From positions 558,001 through 622,000 of the forward strand of contig NZ_JAGIOD010000001.1 in the NCBI RefSeq assembly GCF_017876545.1: DNA of 64,000 nt, given 5' to 3'. Under the pieces are notes generated by a model, which did no database searches, was not told the DNA's origin, and saw only the letters and a program-made list of their open reading frames with translations. Origin of the DNA: Brachybacterium sacelli (GTDB lineage: Bacteria; Actinomycetota; Actinomycetes; Actinomycetales; Dermabacteraceae). This document shows positions 16,154 through 25,186 of the stretch, piece by piece; within the stretch, counting starts at the first letter, position 1; each line of letters begins with the position of its first letter. The position numbers and the translations under genes were made by a program.

Positions 16154-16159
16154 TACCCT
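16154..16159 (+). promoter_or_regulatory. -10 box, leaderless start of the CPT-like gene
   Basis: TACCCT matches TANNNT and ends 6 nt before the ATG at 16166. No ribosome binding site lies between, and the box overlaps a GTAGCTAC palindrome at 16149-16156. Confidence 0.45.
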
Positions 16160-16165
16160 CTAGAC

Positions 16166-16762
16166 ATGAGTGGACGTTTGATCGCGATCGTCGGGACATC
16201 CAGTATCGGAAAGTCCTCGGCCTCGGCGCGCCTGCAAGAGCTGCTCCCGGATCCCTACCTGACCGTGGGGATCGACCACTTCCTGAACATGTTCCCGCAA
16301 CAATGGGCTGGTCAACCCCGAGGTCCGGGGCCTGGAATGTGGTATGAGGACAGCACGGATCCCGATGGAGCGCCGCGCGCGCGGATCCGCTACGGACAAG
16401 CGGGGAGTCGGCTGCTGGCAGGGATGCAGGCGTCTGTGCGCGCCATGCTCGACTGTGGCAACAACATCATCCTTGACGAGATGCCTCTGGACGAGACCAT
16501 CGTTCCTCAGTGGAAGAGAACCCTCGCCTCCTACCGAACCTATTGGGTCCACCTATCCGCCGATCTCGAAGTAGTCGAGGCCCGCGAGGCCCAGCGCCAG
16601 CAGGGGCAGCACGTCGGCAACGCCCGAGGCCACTTCGGCATCTCAGACCGAGAGTGCTACGACCTCGACCTCAATGTCGCAGCAATGACTCCCGTAGACG
16701 TGGCGAACAGCATCAAGCAGGCCAGTCTTCAACATTTCGCCAGCACAACGACTCACCAGTAG
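16166..16762 (+). CDS. chloramphenicol-phosphotransferase-like kinase
   Basis: The 198-residue P-loop protein has Walker A at GTSSIGKSS (about residues 9-17). GIDHFLNMFPQQW (about 35-47) is the substrate-binding segment typical of the CPT family, and NNIILDEMPLDE (about 97-108) is the second acidic motif. VHLSADLEVVEAREAQRQQ (about 132-150) is followed by the lid. CPT enzymes phosphorylate chloramphenicol on the C-3 hydroxyl, but many homologues act on other small molecules, so resistance should not be assumed. Longer in-frame starts to 15983 would include a non-coding-like 61 residues and were rejected. It is a single gene at the edge of the accessory region. Confidence 0.75.
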   Translation: MSGRLIAIVGTSSIGKSSASARLQELLPDPYLTVGIDHFLNMFPQQWAGQPRGPGPGMWYEDSTDPDGAPRARIRYGQAGSRLLAGMQASVRAMLDCGNNIILDEMPLDETIVPQWKRTLASYRTYWVHLSADLEVVEAREAQRQQGQHVGNARGHFGISDRECYDLDLNVAAMTPVDVANSIKQASLQHFASTTTHQ

Positions 16763-17067
16763 GTTCCACAAGTAGCGAGAGGGCCTCGCCCTGTGGGGAC
16801 GTCTCCCAGCGGACCACTCATCCCTCGCGATCGGCAGAGCGCCACGCAGCCTCCGGAACCGAGCCCCGTCATCGTTGGGTGCTCTCAGGAATCTGCACGA
16901 GCTAGATCAGCGCCTCACGCCGCGAAGGGCTGTGACATCTACTCAATAATGCTCAGTCCGCACGCCTGAGCCAGGCCGACGCACACCGACAGTGCGGCGG
17001 ACCCCTTCGAACAAAAGCTCAGAGCGATGCCGTCAGCCCCGCTGGAGGTGGTGTCGGATCCGCAGTC
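16763..17067. other. intergenic region at the accessory/core boundary
   Basis: This 305-bp region contains no credible gene. A weak hairpin, AGGGC-ctc-GCCCT (about 16783-16795), could end the CPT-like transcript. The downstream end of the dehydrogenase gene on the opposite strand is at 17068. Confidence 0.4.
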
Positions 17068-18435
17068 TCACGCGAAGGCGCTGACCCCCGTGATCGACCG
17101 GCCCACGATGAGCGACTGCATGGTGTCGGTGCCCTCGTAGGTGTGCAAGGCCTCGAGGTCGCTGCGATGGCGCACCACTCGGTTCTCCAGCAGGATCCCG
17201 GAGCCGCCGAGCAGGTCGCGGGCGTCGGAGGCGAGTTCGCGGGCGGCGCGGGTGTTGTGCACCTTGGCCAGCGAGGCCTGCTCGGGCCGGATGGTCCCGG
17301 AGGCCTCGAGCTCCGCGAGCCGCACGCAGTACAGCTGCATGGAGGTCAGCGTCTGCAGCATGGAGGCCAGCCGCACCTGGACGTGCTGGGCCTTCGCCAG
17401 CGGGCGCCCGAACTGGATCCGGTTCTGCGCGTGCTCGAGCGCCGCCTCGTAGCAGGCGGTCGCGTGCCCGAGCGCGCCCCAGGCCACGCCGGCGCGGGTC
17501 GCGAACAGGACCTTCGAGGTGTCTTTGAAGGAGCGGGCACCGGGGAGGTGGGCATCCAGCGGGACCCTCACCTCGTCCAGGGTGATGTGGGCCTGGTGGA
17601 TGGCGCGCAGGGCGACCTTGCCGCGGATCACCTCGGCCTCGTAGCCGGGCAGCGACTGGTCGACGAGGAAGCCTCCGACCTGCCCGTGCAGCTCCGGCTG
17701 CGACTCGTCGTCGATCCGCGCCCACACCACGCTCAGGTGGCAGCCCGCTCCGTTGCCGATCCAGCGCTTCTGGCCGGAGAGCACCCACTGCTCGCCCTCG
17801 CAGCGCGCCACCGTCTCCAGGGAGACGGAGTCGGAGCCGTGATCGGGCTCGGTGAGGGCGAAGGCGGCGTACTCCCGGCCGGTCACCAGCGGCTCGACCC
17901 AGCGCTGCTTCTGCTCCTCGGAGCCGAGCAGCACGATCGAGCGCAGCGCGAGCCCGCCCTGGACGCCGACCATGGTGCCGACGCTCCCGTCGATCCGTGA
18001 GAGCTCCATGTTCACCAGGCCGGTCGCGAGCGGGGAGAGCGTGCGGTGGCCCGGCACGTCGAGGCCGTCGGTGAGCAGATCCAGCTCTCCGAGCCGCCCG
18101 ATCAGCTCGATCGGGTACTCGCCGCGGTCCCACCAGTCGTTGATCCGCGGCAGCACCTCGTCGGCCAGGGAGCGGGCGGTGCGCCAGGCCTCGAGGTCCT
18201 CACCGGCCACGTCCTGGAACAGGCCGAAGTGGTCGGTCGCGGGCGGCAGCAGCTCCGCGGGCGCCGCGGCGGAGGCATCCGGCGCGGAGACGACGGCGCG
18301 CTCGGTCGCGACCGACTCCCGTGCCTCCTCGTCCAACGCCCCGGGGTCACCGCCGAGGGAGATGTGCCCGGGCACGGGCGCCTCCCACGGCGTGGGGGCC
18401 GGCTCGGACTGGGGGATGGTGGAGTGGCTGGTCAT
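17068..18435 (-). CDS. acyl-CoA dehydrogenase, glutaryl-CoA dehydrogenase-like
   Basis: The 455-residue flavoprotein has the full acyl-CoA dehydrogenase fold after a 60-residue alanine/proline-rich tail. AFALTEPDHGSDSVSLET (about residues 192-209) is the FAD/substrate signature, with SGQKRWIGNG (about 220-229) after it. RIQFGRPLAKAQHVQ (about 335-349) and DLLGGSGI (about 399-406) follow. The end, YEGTDTMQSLIVGR then ITGVSAF, resembles glutaryl-CoA dehydrogenases, with the catalytic glutamate in YEGT. The enzyme oxidises an acyl-CoA at C2-C3 and may decarboxylate if it is a true GcdH (inference). The ATG at 18435 shares one base with the thiolase stop (TGATG), so the two are an operon. Confidence 0.85.
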   Translation of the reverse strand: MTSHSTIPQSEPAPTPWEAPVPGHISLGGDPGALDEEARESVATERAVVSAPDASAAAPAELLPPATDHFGLFQDVAGEDLEAWRTARSLADEVLPRINDWWDRGEYPIELIGRLGELDLLTDGLDVPGHRTLSPLATGLVNMELSRIDGSVGTMVGVQGGLALRSIVLLGSEEQKQRWVEPLVTGREYAAFALTEPDHGSDSVSLETVARCEGEQWVLSGQKRWIGNGAGCHLSVVWARIDDESQPELHGQVGGFLVDQSLPGYEAEVIRGKVALRAIHQAHITLDEVRVPLDAHLPGARSFKDTSKVLFATRAGVAWGALGHATACYEAALEHAQNRIQFGRPLAKAQHVQVRLASMLQTLTSMQLYCVRLAELEASGTIRPEQASLAKVHNTRAARELASDARDLLGGSGILLENRVVRHRSDLEALHTYEGTDTMQSLIVGRSITGVSAFA

Positions 18436-19652
18436 CAGGACATCCTCTCGACGATGAGGGCCATGCCTTGCCCGCCGCCGACGCACAGCGTCGCCATACC
18501 GAACTGGCCGTCGCGCTCCTGCAGACCATGCAGCAGGGTGGTGGTCAGGCGGGCACCGGTCTGGCCCCAGGGGTGGCCGAGCGCGATCGCACCGCCGTGG
18601 ACGTTGAGCATGTCGTGGTCGATGCCGAGGTCCTCGGCCGACGGGATGACCTGGGCGGCGAAGGCCTCGTTGAGCTCGACCAGGTCGATGTCGCCGATGC
18701 TCATGCCCGCGAGGGCGAGGGCGCGGCGACCGGCCTCGACCGGGCCGAGCCCCATGATCTCCGGACTGAGCCCGGAGACGCCGGTGGCGACGATGCGGGC
18801 CAGGGGCGTGATACCGAGCTCGGCCGCGTACTCGGCCTCCATAACCACCAGCGCCGCGGCCCCGTCGTTCAACGGGCAGCAGTTGCCGGCGGTGACGGTG
18901 CCGTCCGGGCGGAAGACGGGATCCAGGCCGCCGACGGCCTCGAGGGTGACACCCGCCCGAGGGGAGTCGTCGGCGCTGACCACGGAGCCGTCCGGCAGGG
19001 TGACGGGGGTGATGTCCCGGCCGAAGAAGCCGGAGGCGATCGCGGCCTCGGCGCGGTTCTGGGAACGCACGGCGTACTCGTCCTGCGCCTGGCGGCTGAT
19101 GCCGCGCAGCTCGGCGACGTTCTCGGCGGTCTGGCCCATCTGGATGTACGCGTCGGGCAGCTCGCCGTCCTCGCGCGGATCGTGCCAGGGAGCAGGGACC
19201 TCGCGGGAGGCGCGCTGGTCGGTCCGTTCCCACGCGGAGCGGAACAGCGGGTCGCGCGCGTCCTCCTCCATGAGCTTGCCCGAGCTGGCCGAGATCGACT
19301 CGACGCCGGCGGAGACCACCGCGCGGGCCTCGCCCGATCGGATCGCGTGGAAGGCGGAGCGGGTGGTCTCGATCGAGGACGCGCAGAAGCGGGTGACGGT
19401 CGCGCCGGGCACGGAGTCCAGTCCGAGACGCACGGCGACGGTGCGGGCCAGATTGCCGCCCTGGTATCCCTCGGGGATCGCGCAGCCCAGCTGCAGGTCG
19501 TCGAGCGTGGACGCCTCGAGCTGGGGGACGGAGTCGAGGGCGGCGCCGACCATCTGGGCGGCGAGGTCGTCGGGGCGGACGTCCTTGAGGGAGCCCTTGC
19601 GGGCGCGGCCGATGGGTGAGCGGTGGGCGGCGACGATGACGGCCTCAGGCAC
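18435..19652 (-). CDS. acetyl-CoA acyltransferase (thiolase)
   Basis: The 405-residue thiolase has all three catalytic elements. The acylated cysteine is in [15 protein letters not shown] (about residues 86-100), [19 protein letters not shown] (about 345-363) carries the histidine, and [11 protein letters not shown] (about 385-395) carries the second cysteine. Thiolases cleave 3-oxoacyl-CoA to acetyl-CoA and a shortened acyl-CoA, or run in reverse. The start is GTG at 19652 with AAGGAGAG close upstream. The dehydrogenase gene follows with one base shared. The adjacent, divergent CoA-transferase suggests degradation of a dicarboxylate, branched acid or aromatic-ring product through 3-oxoacyl-CoA (inference). 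Confidence 0.92.
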   Translation of the reverse strand: MPEAVIVAAHRSPIGRARKGSLKDVRPDDLAAQMVGAALDSVPQLEASTLDDLQLGCAIPEGYQGGNLARTVAVRLGLDSVPGATVTRFCASSIETTRSAFHAIRSGEARAVVSAGVESISASSGKLMEEDARDPLFRSAWERTDQRASREVPAPWHDPREDGELPDAYIQMGQTAENVAELRGISRQAQDEYAVRSQNRAEAAIASGFFGRDITPVTLPDGSVVSADDSPRAGVTLEAVGGLDPVFRPDGTVTAGNCCPLNDGAAALVVMEAEYAAELGITPLARIVATGVSGLSPEIMGLGPVEAGRRALALAGMSIGDIDLVELNEAFAAQVIPSAEDLGIDHDMLNVHGGAIALGHPWGQTGARLTTTLLHGLQERDGQFGMATLCVGGGQGMALIVERMS

Positions 19653-19732
19653 GGAGCTCTCCTTCGATGACGGTATCCGTGGGCGGAGTCGCGGAGACGG
19701 CGGGGCCGAGCGCGACGACCGGCTTTACCGAT

Positions 19733-19755
19733 ACTAAGCGTCCTATGTACTTGGT
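19733..19755. promoter_or_regulatory. imperfect inverted repeat in the divergent promoter region
   Basis: ACTAAG and CTTGGT flank an 11-nt spacer in the 255-bp gap between the divergent thiolase and CoA-transferase operons. The arms match with one mismatch. The central position suits a TetR-type repressor controlling both operons, but no regulator gene is adjacent. Confidence 0.3.
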
Positions 19756-19907
19756 GGGAAATGCAAGGCCGTCGGGACGGGCCCGCGCCGTATCGTGGCT
19801 CCGAGCCGCCCCGACCTCATCGAGGGGGCACGCGGACGGTGGGCGGGCCTGCCGATGCACCCGCGCGGCGAGGGAAGCAGGACGATCCGATCCGGGAGGA
19901 CAGCACG

Positions 19908-20696
19908 ATGAGCATGGACAAGACGGTCGCCACCCCCGCCGAGGCGGTGGCCGACATCCCGGAGGGGGCCGCCCTCTCCGTCGGCGGCTTCGGACTCTCC
20001 GGCAACCCCACCCAGCTGCTGGAGGCCCTGCTGGAGCAGGGCGCCGGCTCACTCTCGGTGGTCTCGAACAACTGCGGGGTCGACGACTGGGGGCTGGGCC
20101 TCCTCCTGAGTGCCCGGCGCATCGCCAAGATGACCTCCTCGTACGTCGGCGAGAACAAGGAGTTCGCCCGCCAGTATCTCGAGGGCGAGCTGGAGGTCGA
20201 GCTGGTCCCCCAGGGCACGCTCGCGGAGAAGCTCCGCGCCGGCGGCTCCGGCATCCCCGCCTTCTACACCCGCTCCGGGGCGGGCACACAGATCGCCGAG
20301 GGCGGACTGCCGATGAAGTACGACGGCCAGGGCGGGATCGCGAAGGCGTCCCCACCCAAGGACGTGCGGGTCTTCTCCCTCGGCGGCGGGGAACCGCTGG
20401 AGTACGTGCTGGAGGAATCGATCGTCACCGACGTCGCCCTGGTGCACGCGCTGCGGGGCGACCGCCACGGCAACCTGGTGTTCAACAAGGCGGCCCGGCA
20501 GTTCTCCCCTCCCGCCGCCATGGCCGGTCGGACGTGCATCGCCCAGGTCGAGGAGCTGGTGGAGCCCGGGGAGATCGATCCCGATGCGGTCCATCTCCCC
20601 GGGGTGTACGTGCACCGGGTGGTGGAGGTCGGGACGGACATCGAGAAGCGGATCGAGAAGCGCACGGTGCGCAGCACGGAGGGAGCGGACTCATGA
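19908..20696 (+). CDS. 3-oxoacid CoA-transferase, subunit A
   Basis: The 262-residue protein is the alpha subunit of a family I CoA-transferase. [20 protein letters not shown] (about residues 25-44) opens it with the glycine-rich CoA-binding loop. NNCGVDD (about 54-60) and [13 protein letters not shown] (about 114-126) are typical of the PcaI/ScoA group, and [10 protein letters not shown] (about 184-193) follows. Such enzymes move CoA from succinyl-CoA to acetoacetate, 3-oxoadipate or related acids. GGGAGGA precedes the ATG at 19908, and the stop overlaps the subunit B start (ATGA). Divergence from the thiolase operon fits a 3-oxoacid-to-acetyl-CoA route. Confidence 0.92.
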   Translation: MSMDKTVATPAEAVADIPEGAALSVGGFGLSGNPTQLLEALLEQGAGSLSVVSNNCGVDDWGLGLLLSARRIAKMTSSYVGENKEFARQYLEGELEVELVPQGTLAEKLRAGGSGIPAFYTRSGAGTQIAEGGLPMKYDGQGGIAKASPPKDVRVFSLGGGEPLEYVLEESIVTDVALVHALRGDRHGNLVFNKAARQFSPPAAMAGRTCIAQVEELVEPGEIDPDAVHLPGVYVHRVVEVGTDIEKRIEKRTVRSTEGADS

Positions 20697-21379
20697 GCCA
20701 GGACGCACAGGACTCGCAGGTCGAGCAGATCGGCTGGGACCGGGACCGGATGGCGGCGCGCGCCGCGCAGGATCTGCCCGACGGTGCCTACGTCAACCTC
20801 GGCATCGGCATGCCCACGCTGATCCCGAACCACATCCCGCCCGACCGCAGCGTGGTGCTGCAGTCCGAGAACGGGATCCTCGGGGTGGGTCCCTACCCCG
20901 ACGAGGAGCACGTCGACCCCGACCTCATCAATGCCGGCAAGGAGACGGTCACGGTGCTGCCGGGGGCGAGCTACTTCGACTCGTCGACCAGCTTCGGGAT
21001 CATCCGCGGCGGCAAGCTCGACGTGGCCGTCCTCGGCGGCATGCAGGTCTCCGCTCGCGGGGACCTCGCCAACTGGATGGTGCCCGGCAAGATGGTCAAG
21101 GGCATGGGCGGCGCGATGGATCTCGTCCACGGTGCTCGCACCGTGATCGTGCTGATGCAGCACACCTCCCGCGACGGCTCGGCGAAGATCCTGCCCGAAT
21201 GCACGCTGCCGCTGACCGGCAAGGCGGTGGTGAACCGGATCATCACCGATCTCGCCGTGATCGACGTGGCCGGCACCCCGGAGCAGCCGCGTCTGGTGCT
21301 GGTGGAGACCGCGCCCGGAGTGAGCCCCGAGCAGGTGCGGGAGGCCACCGCCGTCACGCTGGAGGACCCGGAGAGTTGA
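20693..21379 (+). CDS. 3-oxoacid CoA-transferase, subunit B
   Basis: The 228-residue protein is the beta subunit. [14 protein letters not shown] (about residues 36-49) and [13 protein letters not shown] (about 56-68) contain the catalytic glutamate of the SENG motif that forms the CoA thioester intermediate. [15 protein letters not shown] (about 104-118) and [18 protein letters not shown] (about 125-142) complete the fold. It is coupled to subunit A through a 4-nt overlap. Only three bases separate its stop from the stop of the convergent permease gene, leaving no room for a dedicated terminator. It should act in the cytoplasm as an A2B2 complex. Confidence 0.93.
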   Translation: MSQDAQDSQVEQIGWDRDRMAARAAQDLPDGAYVNLGIGMPTLIPNHIPPDRSVVLQSENGILGVGPYPDEEHVDPDLINAGKETVTVLPGASYFDSSTSFGIIRGGKLDVAVLGGMQVSARGDLANWMVPGKMVKGMGGAMDLVHGARTVIVLMQHTSRDGSAKILPECTLPLTGKAVVNRIITDLAVIDVAGTPEQPRLVLVETAPGVSPEQVREATAVTLEDPES

Positions 21380-21382
21380 GCC

Positions 21383-22210
21383 TCAACGCGCCGGTCGGCG
21401 CGGGCTGAGCAGCAGGCGGGCCAGGGCGTCGATCGCGGCACCGAGCGCTCCGATCACGAGGATCACCACCAGCATCTCGTCGTAGGCCAGACGGTCGCGG
21501 GCGTTGAGGATCTCGTATCCCAGCCCGCTGGTGACCCCGAGCATCTCGGCGGGCACCAGCACCACCCAGGCGATCCCGAGGGCCAGGCGCACCGACTGCA
21601 GCACCGCCGGGCGCACGGAGGGGATCACGACGGTGCGCAGGATCTCGCCGCGGCGCGCCCCCAGCGTGTGGGCGACGGCGACGAACCGCTGGTCGATCGA
21701 CGCGACGGCGGCGGAGGTGCCCAGCAGGATCGGCCAGATCGCGGCGGCGGCCACCAGGAAGACGACCGGTGCGGAGCCGACGCCGAGCAGGGCAACGGCC
21801 ACGGGTGCCCAGGACAGCGGCGAGATCATCCGTACGAACTGGACCACCCCCGCGCTCGCCCATCGGGTGGGGCGGTGCAGTCCGATGAGCGCGCCGAGCG
21901 GGATGCCGAGCCCCGCGGCGACGAGGAGCCCCAGCAGGAGTCGGGCGGTGCTGGTCAGCAGGTCCTGGAGCAGCACGCCGGTCGACAGCAGGGAGGCCAG
22001 CGCCCCGGGCACGGCCCACGGGGACAGCGCCGCGAGCATGGGGCTGCCGGCGCCGCCGACGGCCGTCAGGGCCCACCAGGCGATCACCGCCGCGACCGCG
22101 CCGACCAGGCCCCAGGCCCAGGGCGCCGCGCGCCGGGAACCGGCGGGCCGCTCGGCGCCGGCCGCCCCGGGTGCGGCGTCGGCCTCGAGATCAGTGGGGG
22201 CGATGCTCAT
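21383..22210 (-). CDS. ABC transporter permease (SsuC/TauC-like)
   Basis: The 275-residue membrane protein has about six transmembrane helices. The BPD_transp_1 loop is near GARRGEILRTVVIPSVRPAV (about residues 186-205), where the EAA motif contacts the ATPase. The N-terminal ~35 residues are charged and cytoplasmic. The family imports sulfonates, taurine, nitrate, thiamine precursors or aromatic acids. It is the last gene of the five-gene DUF4242 operon; its start overlaps the binding-protein stop by 4 nt (ATGA). The order ATPase, binding protein, permease completes one importer. Confidence 0.88.
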   Translation of the reverse strand: MSIAPTDLEADAAPGAAGAERPAGSRRAAPWAWGLVGAVAAVIAWWALTAVGGAGSPMLAALSPWAVPGALASLLSTGVLLQDLLTSTARLLLGLLVAAGLGIPLGALIGLHRPTRWASAGVVQFVRMISPLSWAPVAVALLGVGSAPVVFLVAAAAIWPILLGTSAAVASIDQRFVAVAHTLGARRGEILRTVVIPSVRPAVLQSVRLALGIAWVVLVPAEMLGVTSGLGYEILNARDRLAYDEMLVVILVIGALGAAIDALARLLLSPRRPAR

Positions 22211-23364
22211 GGGTCGATCTCCTCGGCGGTGTCGAGGCCAGTCAGGGCGGTGGGGTCCAGGCGGCGGGCGGCATCGCGCAGCGCCGCGTCGTCGACCACG
22301 AGGTCGTGGGCGTCGGCCGCGTCGAGCCGCTCGAGCGCGCCGAGCGGGGCGTCCAGCAGCGTCGTGCGCATCTCCTCGACGAGTCGGGTGGTGAAGCCGG
22401 GCCGCAGGACGGGCGTGAAGTCGAGGGTCTCGCCGTGCCAGTCGGGGTGCTCGACGTGCGCGTGCCCGGCGTCCGGCCGGTCCAGGGCCGCGGTGACGGC
22501 CGGCAGCGGCTGCGGGAGGTAGCGACCGGAGAGCTCTGCGGCGACGGCCTCACGGTCCTCGCGGCAGGCCTGCTGGGCGCGCACGAGCGCGTCGGCGACG
22601 GCCTGCATCTGCTCGGGCGGCCGCTGCAGCAGTCCTCCGGTGGCGACGGTCACGCAGCACGGGTGGGAGCGCCACACGTCGCCCAGGAAGCGGCCGATGA
22701 GGCCGGCGTCCTTGCCCTCGGCCATCGCGTTGAAGGGATCCGCGACGGTGTAGCCGCCGATCGAGCCGGAGTCGAGGGCCGGGATCATGTCCGAGGGCGC
22801 CATCGGCACCAGCGTGACCTCGCCCTGCGCGCGCGAGGGGGTGCGGCGCACGACGGGGGTGAGCCCCTCGGCGCGCAGCATCTGCTGGACGATGACGTTG
22901 TGGATCGAGTACCAGGCGGGGATCCCGATGGTGCGCCCTGCCAGCGCGCCGACGTCGGGCACCTCGCGGCCGAGGGTGAGGGCGGAGCCGTCGACGTGGT
23001 TCGCCCCGAGCACCCGGATGTCCGCCCCGAGGTCCAGCCGCATCTGGAGCGCCATCGGGAACAGCAGGTGCACCAGGTCCACGCTGCCGCCCAGCAGGGT
23101 CTCCCCCATCGAGGCCCAGGAGCGCAGGCGCACTGGCTCGGCGACCTCGATCCCCTCGTCGGCGAAGTAGCCGCGGGCGTGCGCGACCAGCAGCGGGGCG
23201 GCGTCGGTGATCGGCAGGTACGCGAGGCGCAGCGGGCTGTTCGGATCCACGGGGGCGGCCTCACCGCGTCGTACGCCGAGGCCCACCCCCGCCCCGGCTG
23301 CGCCGGACAGCAGCATCGCGCCGCCGGCGCCGAGCAGGGCCCGACGGCTGGGTCCCGCTCTCAC
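22207..23364 (-). CDS. ABC transporter substrate-binding protein (NMT1/SsuA-like), Tat-exported
   Basis: The 385-residue protein begins with a twin-arginine signal (SRRALLGAGGAMLLSG, about residues 6-21) and has no lipobox cysteine. The mature part starts like NMT1/SsuA proteins: LRLAYLPITDAAPLLVAHARG (about 45-65), YFADEGIEV, and LGGSVDLVHLLFPMALQM (about 88-105). A later HPCCVTVATGG segment (about 241-251) is unusual for its paired cysteines. The ligand cannot be read. GTG at 23364 overlaps the ATPase stop (GTGA); an upstream in-frame start at 23442 was rejected because it lies inside the ATPase gene. The Tat route suggests a cofactor or folding before export (inference). Confidence 0.82.
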   Translation of the reverse strand: MRAGPSRRALLGAGGAMLLSGAAGAGVGLGVRRGEAAPVDPNSPLRLAYLPITDAAPLLVAHARGYFADEGIEVAEPVRLRSWASMGETLLGGSVDLVHLLFPMALQMRLDLGADIRVLGANHVDGSALTLGREVPDVGALAGRTIGIPAWYSIHNVIVQQMLRAEGLTPVVRRTPSRAQGEVTLVPMAPSDMIPALDSGSIGGYTVADPFNAMAEGKDAGLIGRFLGDVWRSHPCCVTVATGGLLQRPPEQMQAVADALVRAQQACREDREAVAAELSGRYLPQPLPAVTAALDRPDAGHAHVEHPDWHGETLDFTPVLRPGFTTRLVEEMRTTLLDAPLGALERLDAADAHDLVVDDAALRDAARRLDPTALTGLDTAEEIDP

Positions 23365-24071
23365 GCCGTCGCCCCGACGGAGCCTGCGCGATAGTGCGCC
23401 AGGACCTGCTCCCGCGTGGTGCCTTCCTCGCGGGGGCGCCACTGGGCGGTGAGGCCGCGCGGCCCGTCGAGGTAGACGATGCGGTCGGCGACCACGAGCG
23501 CCTCCTCGACGTCATGGGTGACCAGCACCGCGGCGGTCCGCACCCGGGTGAGCACCTCGCGCAGCCACACCTGCAGGTCGGCGCGGATCGCGGGGTCGAG
23601 GGCGGAGAACGGCTCGTCGAGCAGGATCACCCCGGGATCGACGGCGAGAGCACGTCCCAGGGCGACGCGCTGGGCCTGGCCGCCGGAGAGCTCCGCGGGC
23701 AGGGCCGCGGCGAGTTCGGCGATGCCGAGCGACTCCAGCAGCTCGCGGACCTGAGAGGGGCCCGCTCGTCCCGCGTTCGCGGCGTAGCGGCCACCGAGGC
23801 CGACGTTCTCGGCGACGGTCAGCCAGGGGAACAGGTCCGGGGACTGCGGCACGAGGGCGGGTCGACGGGCGTCGGCAACCCGCTCGACCCTGCCGGCCTG
23901 GGGCTCCTCGAGTCCGGCGAGCACCCGCACCAGGGTCGACTTTCCGGCCCCGGAGGCGCCCAGCACGCAGAGCGTCTCGTGCTCGTCGACCTCGAGGTCG
24001 AGATCCTTCAGCACGGGGCCCGACGCCCCCGGATGCCACCGGGTCACCCCGCGCAGGGCGAGGCGGGTCAT
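23361..24071 (-). CDS. ABC transporter ATP-binding protein (SsuB/TauB-like)
   Basis: The 236-residue ATPase is complete. Walker A is GASGAGKST (about residues 38-46), LVPQSPDLFPWLTV (about 71-84) is the Q-loop region, and the signature LSGGQAQRVALGRAL is at about 127-141. Walker B is VILLDEPFSALD (about 148-159), and LVTHDVEEAL carries the H-loop. This pattern is typical of NrtD/SsuB importers. It energises the permease encoded two genes downstream. The start overlaps the upstream dehydrogenase-like gene by 4 nt (ATGA), and its stop overlaps the binding-protein start. Confidence 0.93.
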   Translation of the reverse strand: MTRLALRGVTRWHPGASGPVLKDLDLEVDEHETLCVLGASGAGKSTLVRVLAGLEEPQAGRVERVADARRPALVPQSPDLFPWLTVAENVGLGGRYAANAGRAGPSQVRELLESLGIAELAAALPAELSGGQAQRVALGRALAVDPGVILLDEPFSALDPAIRADLQVWLREVLTRVRTAAVLVTHDVEEALVVADRIVYLDGPRGLTAQWRPREEGTTREQVLAHYRAGSVGATA

Positions 24072-25186
24072 GACGGACTCCGGGGTGCCTCGCCGGTCGG
24101 CGCGAGGAGATGGCGCAGGTGGATCTCCGTCGGGGACTGCACCGGCAGGAACGCCGCCTCCCGGGCGCGCCGCGAGGTGTCCGAGGCCAGCGCGTAGCCG
24201 CGCCCGCCGACCGTCTTCTGTTCGAGCCGGGTGGCGCGCCCGGCGAGCAGGGCGGTCTCCAGCCGCACCGTGACCAGCTGACGTCGCGACGCGCCCGGCG
24301 CATCCACGGCGGGGCCTGCAGCGTCTGCGGCGTCAGCGGCCTCTTCGACAGCGCGCACCAGATCCTCGCGCAGGGTCTCCCAGTCCTCACGACCGGCCTC
24401 GATCTCCGCGCCGAGGACCCGCCGCGCGACGGGGTCCGCAGCGGCCTCGGCGGCGTCGAGCGCGGCTCCCGCGAGGCCCGGGCACATCCCGCTCTGGATC
24501 AGCAGGAAGGCGGCGCGGGCACGGTCGCGGAAGGCGGGGACGTCCTCGGTAAGCACGTCGTGGGGCGCCACGGCGACCTGCTCCAGGCGGAGCACGCCGG
24601 AGGACGTCCCGTCGAGTGCTGCGAGGCCCACCAGGGGCTTCACGCTGACGCCCGCGGCATCCCGTGCGACGCGCACGATCGCCCGTCGTCCGTCCTCCCA
24701 GCGCACGGGCAGCACGATCCAGGAGCCGGGGCGCAGGTTCGAGCACCAGGGCAGCACGCCGCTCACGGCGAGAGAACCGTCGGCCTGGTCCGTGGCCACC
24801 AACGGGATCTCGCCGAGGCCGGCCTCCTCCTTGTAGGCAGGGGCCATACCGGAGGCGAGGGCGGGGGTGCCGGTCTCGGAGCCTGCGGGCGGCGGGGTCC
24901 CGGTGACCGCGTGATACTCCAGGCCGGAACGATGGCCCCACAGGGAGAACGCCGTGGCGGTGCAGCGTCGGGCGAGAGCGTGGACCAGCTCGACCTGGAG
25001 CGGCAGCGGCGCCGAGAGCAGACCGTGCTGCCCGAGGGCACGCAGGGTGTCCCAGGGGTCGGCGGCCTCCCGGTCGACGGCGCGGGCGAGCTCGCCCGCC
25101 TCGTCGATGACTGGCAGCGCTGCCGCAGGGAGATCCGCCAGTCCCAGGCGGGTGCGCTCGGCGACCGCGGCCGCCTCGGCGGTCAC
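24068..25186 (-). CDS. acyl-CoA-dehydrogenase-like flavoprotein of unknown function
   Basis: The 372-residue protein shows the acyl-CoA dehydrogenase fold. ALPVIDEAGELARAVDREAADPW (about residues 22-44) is the N-terminal helical domain and LAVSGVLPWCSNLRPGSW (about 130-147) is the flavin-side beta domain. A helical C-terminal domain contains KTVGGRGYALASDTSRRAREA. The YEGT-type glutamate seen in true dehydrogenases is absent. The ending FLPVQSPTEIHLRHLLAP resembles DszC/SfnB-type flavin monooxygenases. It may thus oxygenate or desulfurise rather than dehydrogenate (inference). GTG at 25186 overlaps the DUF4242 stop (GTGA). It sits between the DUF4242 protein and a complete importer, so its substrate is probably what is imported. 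Confidence 0.7.
   Translation of the reverse strand: MTAEAAAVAERTRLGLADLPAAALPVIDEAGELARAVDREAADPWDTLRALGQHGLLSAPLPLQVELVHALARRCTATAFSLWGHRSGLEYHAVTGTPPPAGSETGTPALASGMAPAYKEEAGLGEIPLVATDQADGSLAVSGVLPWCSNLRPGSWIVLPVRWEDGRRAIVRVARDAAGVSVKPLVGLAALDGTSSGVLRLEQVAVAPHDVLTEDVPAFRDRARAAFLLIQSGMCPGLAGAALDAAEAAADPVARRVLGAEIEAGREDWETLREDLVRAVEEAADAADAAGPAVDAPGASRRQLVTVRLETALLAGRATRLEQKTVGGRGYALASDTSRRAREAAFLPVQSPTEIHLRHLLAPTGEAPRSPS

Noticed and set aside
18436..19233. N-terminal extension of the dehydrogenase frame
   Set aside because: It overlaps the thiolase gene in another frame, has arginine-rich shadow composition, and the true ATG at 18435 overlaps the thiolase stop.
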